DNA of 64,000 nt from JBGMEA01 sp964444065 (GTDB taxonomy: Bacteria > Bacillota > Clostridia > Eubacteriales > Anaerofustaceae), in contig CAYUFL010000005.1 of the NCBI GenBank assembly GCA_964444065.1, forward strand, positions 10,460 through 74,459, given 5' to 3'. This document shows positions 61,149-64,000 of the stretch, in pieces. How positions within the stretch are numbered: position 1 is the first letter of the stretch; each line of letters begins with the position of its first letter. The position numbers and the translations under genes were made by a program. Under the pieces are notes generated by a model that did no database searches, had not been told where the DNA came from, and saw only the letters and a list, made by a program, of their open reading frames with translations.

Positions 61149-62795
61149 TTAATATTTTGAACCGTCATCCGGCTGCAATACTGTTTTTGATGCGGATCGT
61201 TCCGGAACGTTGTTGTTCTGGAAATTTGTGATTTTGCGCAGTTTGAATTGTTCCACTTCTTCGTTCATCATCTGTGCCTGTCCCGCAAGCTCTTCGCTTG
61301 ATGCGGCACTTTCTTCCGCAACTGCGGAGTTGGATTCTACAACCGAAGATATCTGCATTACGCCTTCGTTGATCTGGCTGATACCGAGGGATTGTTCGTC
61401 GGAGGCGTTGGCGATGTCTTCGATCAAAGAAGCAACCTGATCGATTTCTTCGACGATCTCATTGAGTGCGGCAGAGGTGGCTTCTGCAATTTTGGACCCT
61501 TCTTCCACTTTGATAATGGAATCCTGGATCATTTCTGTAGTTTCCTGTGCAGCCTTTGACGAACGTGCCGCGAGGTTTCTGACTTCTTCCGCAACCACAG
61601 CGAACCCTTTTCCGTGTTGTCCGGCACGGGCGGCTTCGACTGCCGCATTCAATGCGAGAATATTCGTCTGGAAGGCAATGTCTTCGATTACTTTTATAAT
61701 CTTAAAAATATTATTGGAGGAGGTGTTGATATCCTGCATTGCATCCAACATTTGATGCATATGCGCGCTTCCTGCATCCGCATTGGTTTTTGTTTTGACG
61801 GAAAGCTCATTGGCCTGTTTCGCATTGTTTGCATTCTGCTTCGTTTGTGCGGCAATTTCTTCAATGGAAGCGGAAAGCTCCTCGATGGAGCTTGCCTGTT
61901 CTGTGGCACCCTGAGAAAGCGAAATACTGGAATCCGATACCTGATGCGCGCCCGCAGCAACCTGCTCGGCAGCACTCTGGATATTGCTTAGTGATCGGTT
62001 TAGGTTTGCGGACATATCTCTGAATGCTTTTGCAAGATCACCGATTTCATCTTTTCGCGCGTAAAACTCTTCTTCCACTTCACGCGTAAAATTACCTTCG
62101 GCTATTTCCTGAGCCAGTTGTGTTGCTCTCTTGATTGGTTTACTGATATTTCTGCTTATGATAATTCCGATTATCATCGCCATCGCTATCACCGCAGCAC
62201 TGAAACCGACTGCGATCCAAATTGTCTGCTGAACCTTTGCATTGCTGGCAATCTGTTGTTCTTGCGCCTCCATATTTAAATCATCGACGAATGCAACGAT
62301 TGCATCAAGCTCCGCTCTGGCAGTAATGCCTGCCGTGCTGTCTTCCATGATCATTGAAACAGCGAGAGCGTCGTTTCCGGCGCGTATTTGCACAATGACT
62401 TCATCGATTGCTTCATTTGCGGCAGTATTCGATGCGATGACGGTATCCAGAAGGACTTGATTCTCATCGGTCAGATCCATATTTTTAAAATCAGCAAGCA
62501 ATGTTTCGATGGTCTGACGCCGAGCTACGAGTTTTGTCAGTTCATCATCCATGAGTATGGGATCATCCACCAGTATTGCTTGGCGCAAATTCACTCTTCC
62601 GCGTTGGAACTCTTCATCAAGTTCACCCATTTTTTGGATCGGAACGAGAATATTGTTGTATGTATGATCGGAGATGTTTTTCAGCGAGATGATTTCAAGG
62701 ATGCCGAAAACACCGAGCGCTGTTGCCAAGATTGCCACGATCATGAATGCTGCGATGAGTTTTGTGCCGATTTTTAAATTATTAAGTCCTTTCAT
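61149..62795 (-). CDS. Methyl-accepting chemotaxis protein
   Basis: A 548-residue chemoreceptor. Membrane segments at about 12-33 and 190-212 flank a four-helix-bundle ligand domain (4HB_MCP type; FQRGRVNLRQAIL). A HAMP domain (about 213-266) and a methyl-accepting signalling hairpin follow, with the conserved tip FQTNILALNAAVEAARAG intact. There is no C-terminal pentapeptide tether. The start at 62795 (MKGLNNLKIGTKLIAAF) has GGAGGGG upstream; the open frame extends further but without support. A sigma-28-like promoter lies about 217 bases upstream. Confidence 0.95.
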   Translation of the reverse strand: MKGLNNLKIGTKLIAAFMIVAILATALGVFGILEIISLKNISDHTYNNILVPIQKMGELDEEFQRGRVNLRQAILVDDPILMDDELTKLVARRQTIETLLADFKNMDLTDENQVLLDTVIASNTAANEAIDEVIVQIRAGNDALAVSMIMEDSTAGITARAELDAIVAFVDDLNMEAQEQQIASNAKVQQTIWIAVGFSAAVIAMAMIIGIIISRNISKPIKRATQLAQEIAEGNFTREVEEEFYARKDEIGDLAKAFRDMSANLNRSLSNIQSAAEQVAAGAHQVSDSSISLSQGATEQASSIEELSASIEEIAAQTKQNANNAKQANELSVKTKTNADAGSAHMHQMLDAMQDINTSSNNIFKIIKVIEDIAFQTNILALNAAVEAARAGQHGKGFAVVAEEVRNLAARSSKAAQETTEMIQDSIIKVEEGSKIAEATSAALNEIVEEIDQVASLIEDIANASDEQSLGISQINEGVMQISSVVESNSAVAEESAASSEELAGQAQMMNEEVEQFKLRKITNFQNNNVPERSASKTVLQPDDGSKY

Positions 62796-62935
62796 TTTCC
62801 CCTCCGTAAGGTCTTCCACAAGCACTTGTACATTATGTTTGACAAGTATAACCAGCTGTGTTGAGATGGAACGTGTTTGAATGTCAACAGAGATTGCCGG
62901 CAGACGAGTTCGAGCATAAATATGCGAACCGATTG

Positions 62936-62953
62936 ACATTGCGTTCGCAATGT
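62936..62953. repeat. Perfect inverted repeat in the chemoreceptor leader
   Basis: ACATTGCG-TT-CGCAATGT, eight-base arms with a two-base centre, typical of a dimeric repressor site; it lies within the presumed untranslated leader. Confidence 0.6.
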
Positions 62954-63011
62954 TAGATTGTATGTGTCAGAATAAGGATTGTGGTGACGCCTCATTATTA
63001 TTTTAAATATA

Positions 63012-63038
63012 TTATCGTACACAAAATATAATGTGTTA
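63012..63038 (-). promoter_or_regulatory. Sigma-28-like promoter of the chemoreceptor gene
   Basis: Reading leftward: TAAC (63038-63035), 15-base spacer, TACGATAA (63019-63012). Same TAAC-N15-xxCGATA layout as at 24714-24740 upstream of the sensor-CheW gene. Confidence 0.5.
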
Positions 63039-63184
63039 GTCTTATTTCATGTTTTGTACAAATATTTCATTCGCAGTGATCAGAATATGTTGTATTATTT
63101 ATGTTTTTAGACAATGCTGGTGTGTTATGTTACATCAAATCAATAAAAACCAAAAAGAATAAAAGAAAAAAAATGCAGAATCTC

Positions 63185-63213
63185 TTGAAATTTAACATGC
63201 TGTGATTTATACT
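63185..63213 (+). promoter_or_regulatory. Promoter of htpG
   Basis: TTGAAA (63185-63190), 17-base spacer, TATACT (63208-63213), directly followed by the CIRCE element. Confidence 0.85.
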
Positions 63214-63218
63214 TCTTA

Positions 63219-63245
63219 TTAGCACTCTAGTGAGATGAGTGCTAA
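63219..63245. promoter_or_regulatory. CIRCE element (HrcA operator)
   Basis: Exact consensus TTAGCACTC, nine bases, GAGTGCTAA. It covers the likely transcription start of htpG, so HrcA should repress this gene until heat or protein stress. Confidence 0.96.
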
Positions 63246-63271
63246 ATCATGAGATATGATGAGGTAACGGT

Positions 63272-64000
63272 ATGGCAAAAAAACAGTTTAAAGCAGAATC
63301 CAAACGGATGCTGGATCTGATGATCAATTCGATCTATACGCATAAAGAGATTTTCCTGCGTGAATTGATTTCCAACGCAAGCGATGCATTGGATAAAAGA
63401 CATTTTCAGTCCCTCACAGATGCAAGTGTTGCAGTGGCGGACGGTGAAGAATACGCGATCAGGCTTACAATCGACAAAACAAACAGAAAATTGACAGTGG
63501 AAGACAACGGCTGCGGTATGACCAAAGAAGATCTCGAACTCAATCTCGGGACGATCGCCCACAGCGGAACACGCGCGTTCAAAGCAGAAAACGAAATTGC
63601 GGATGACCTTTCCGTCATCGGACAGTTCGGCGTAGGGTTTTATGCCTCCTTTATGGTGAGCAAAAAGGTCGTTGTGACAAGCCGTGCGATCGGTTCCGAC
63701 ATTGCTTATTGCTGGGAATCGGAAGGGGAAGACGGATATACAATCAAAGAAGCGCAGAAAGATACTGTCGGTACGGTCATCGAACTTTATATTAAAGACA
63801 CCACCGAAGAAGAAAACGATGATAATTATTTGGATGCATACGAAATTTCGCGTATCGTGAAAAAATACTCGGACTATATCCGATACCCGATTCTGATGGA
63901 TATGGAACATTCCCACCCGAAAGAAGGTGCGGAAGGTGAATATGAAACCGTATTCGAAACGGAAACACTGAACAGCATGATTCCGATCTGGAAGAAAGCA
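63272..64000 (+). CDS. htpG: HSP90-family chaperone HtpG (partial, runs off the window)
   Basis: The first 243 codons of HtpG. The ATP-binding GHKL fold is visible: LRELISNASDALDK (catalytic Glu and Asn), VEDNGCGMTKEDL (N2 box), GTIAHSGTRAF and GQFGVGFYASFMVS (ATP lid and glycine box). Full HtpG is about 620 residues, so the middle and C-terminal domains lie beyond the window. GAGGT precedes the ATG. Control by CIRCE is clear, unlike in Bacillus subtilis, where htpG is not an HrcA target. Confidence 0.96.
   Translation, partial: MAKKQFKAESKRMLDLMINSIYTHKEIFLRELISNASDALDKRHFQSLTDASVAVADGEEYAIRLTIDKTNRKLTVEDNGCGMTKEDLELNLGTIAHSGTRAFKAENEIADDLSVIGQFGVGFYASFMVSKKVVVTSRAIGSDIAYCWESEGEDGYTIKEAQKDTVGTVIELYIKDTTEEENDDNYLDAYEISRIVKKYSDYIRYPILMDMEHSHPKEGAEGEYETVFETETLNSMIPIWKKA

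Larger units (their letters stand above)
62796..63271. other. 476-base divergent region between the chemoreceptor and htpG
   Basis: It holds the chemoreceptor leader (62796-63005), an inverted repeat (62936-62953), the sigma-28-like promoter (63012-63038, leftward), and the htpG promoter and CIRCE site (63185-63245). No further gene seen. Confidence 0.6.

Overview
The window reads as chromosomal DNA of a low-to-mid GC, anaerobic member of the Bacillota (Clostridia/Erysipelotrichia-like). The evidence is AGGAGG-type ribosome sites, frequent TTG and GTG starts, compact intrinsic terminators, TTGACA-17-TATAAT promoters, a perfect CIRCE operator, a NiCo riboswitch that closely resembles the form I recall from an Erysipelotrichaceae bacterium, and many iron-sulfur proteins. 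Two runs of exactly ten N (12153-12162 and 53270-53279) mark scaffold gaps, so this is a draft or metagenome-derived assembly. The second gap is followed by about 120 bases of unrelated coding sequence spliced into citrate synthase.

Layout. 1-9.8 kb: a lone FakA-like middle domain, an EFR1-type ferredoxin, an amidohydrolase, an AT-rich HEPN-like orphan, an operon-like run (unknown protein, Ca2+/H+ exchanger, FmdE-like protein, YgjP-like metalloprotease), an alanine-dehydrogenase-superfamily enzyme and the first DUF2974 hydrolase. 9.8-13.5 kb: an AT-rich island with a large SF1 helicase-nuclease, a candidate single-gene defence system. 13.5-24.5 kb: adenine deaminase, a CCG-domain iron-sulfur protein with a cupin, small redox and metallo-beta-lactamase proteins, a CASTOR/POLLUX-like channel, a Crp-family regulator divergent from a YczE/YitT-type membrane protein, YfcE and a membrane diguanylate cyclase. 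24.5-35 kb: a large sensor-CheW protein, a decayed acetyltransferase, a phosphate/polyphosphate operon (PPK2, PiT, DUF47) followed by a cyclase-fold protein and a DUF7000 protein, then agmatine-to-putrescine genes. 35-38.5 kb: two copies of an undescribed promoter-leader-terminator element around a small 4Fe-4S membrane protein, a membrane-anchored Mrr-like nuclease, and asparaginase. 38.5-64 kb: three more GGDEF proteins, an ABC-F ATPase, a glycine-rich repeat surface protein, an SPFH protein, MetF, flavin and iron-sulfur enzymes, arylamine N-acetyltransferase, citrate synthase, a NiCo-riboswitch-controlled cation exporter, the second DUF2974 hydrolase, a stand-alone YidC-like insertase, a chemoreceptor, and the start of htpG.

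How genes work together. Signalling is prominent: four GGDEF proteins, one chemoreceptor and one double-sensor CheW protein, with no EAL or HD-GYP phosphodiesterase seen. The chemoreceptor and CheW genes share a sigma-28-like promoter motif and similar leaders of about 210 bases. Phosphate uptake and polyphosphate use form one operon. Accessory genes that may serve defence (HEPN-like, helicase-nuclease, Mrr-like) stand out as AT-rich singletons between metabolic genes. I saw no tRNA or rRNA gene, CRISPR array, transposase, integrase or phage gene.
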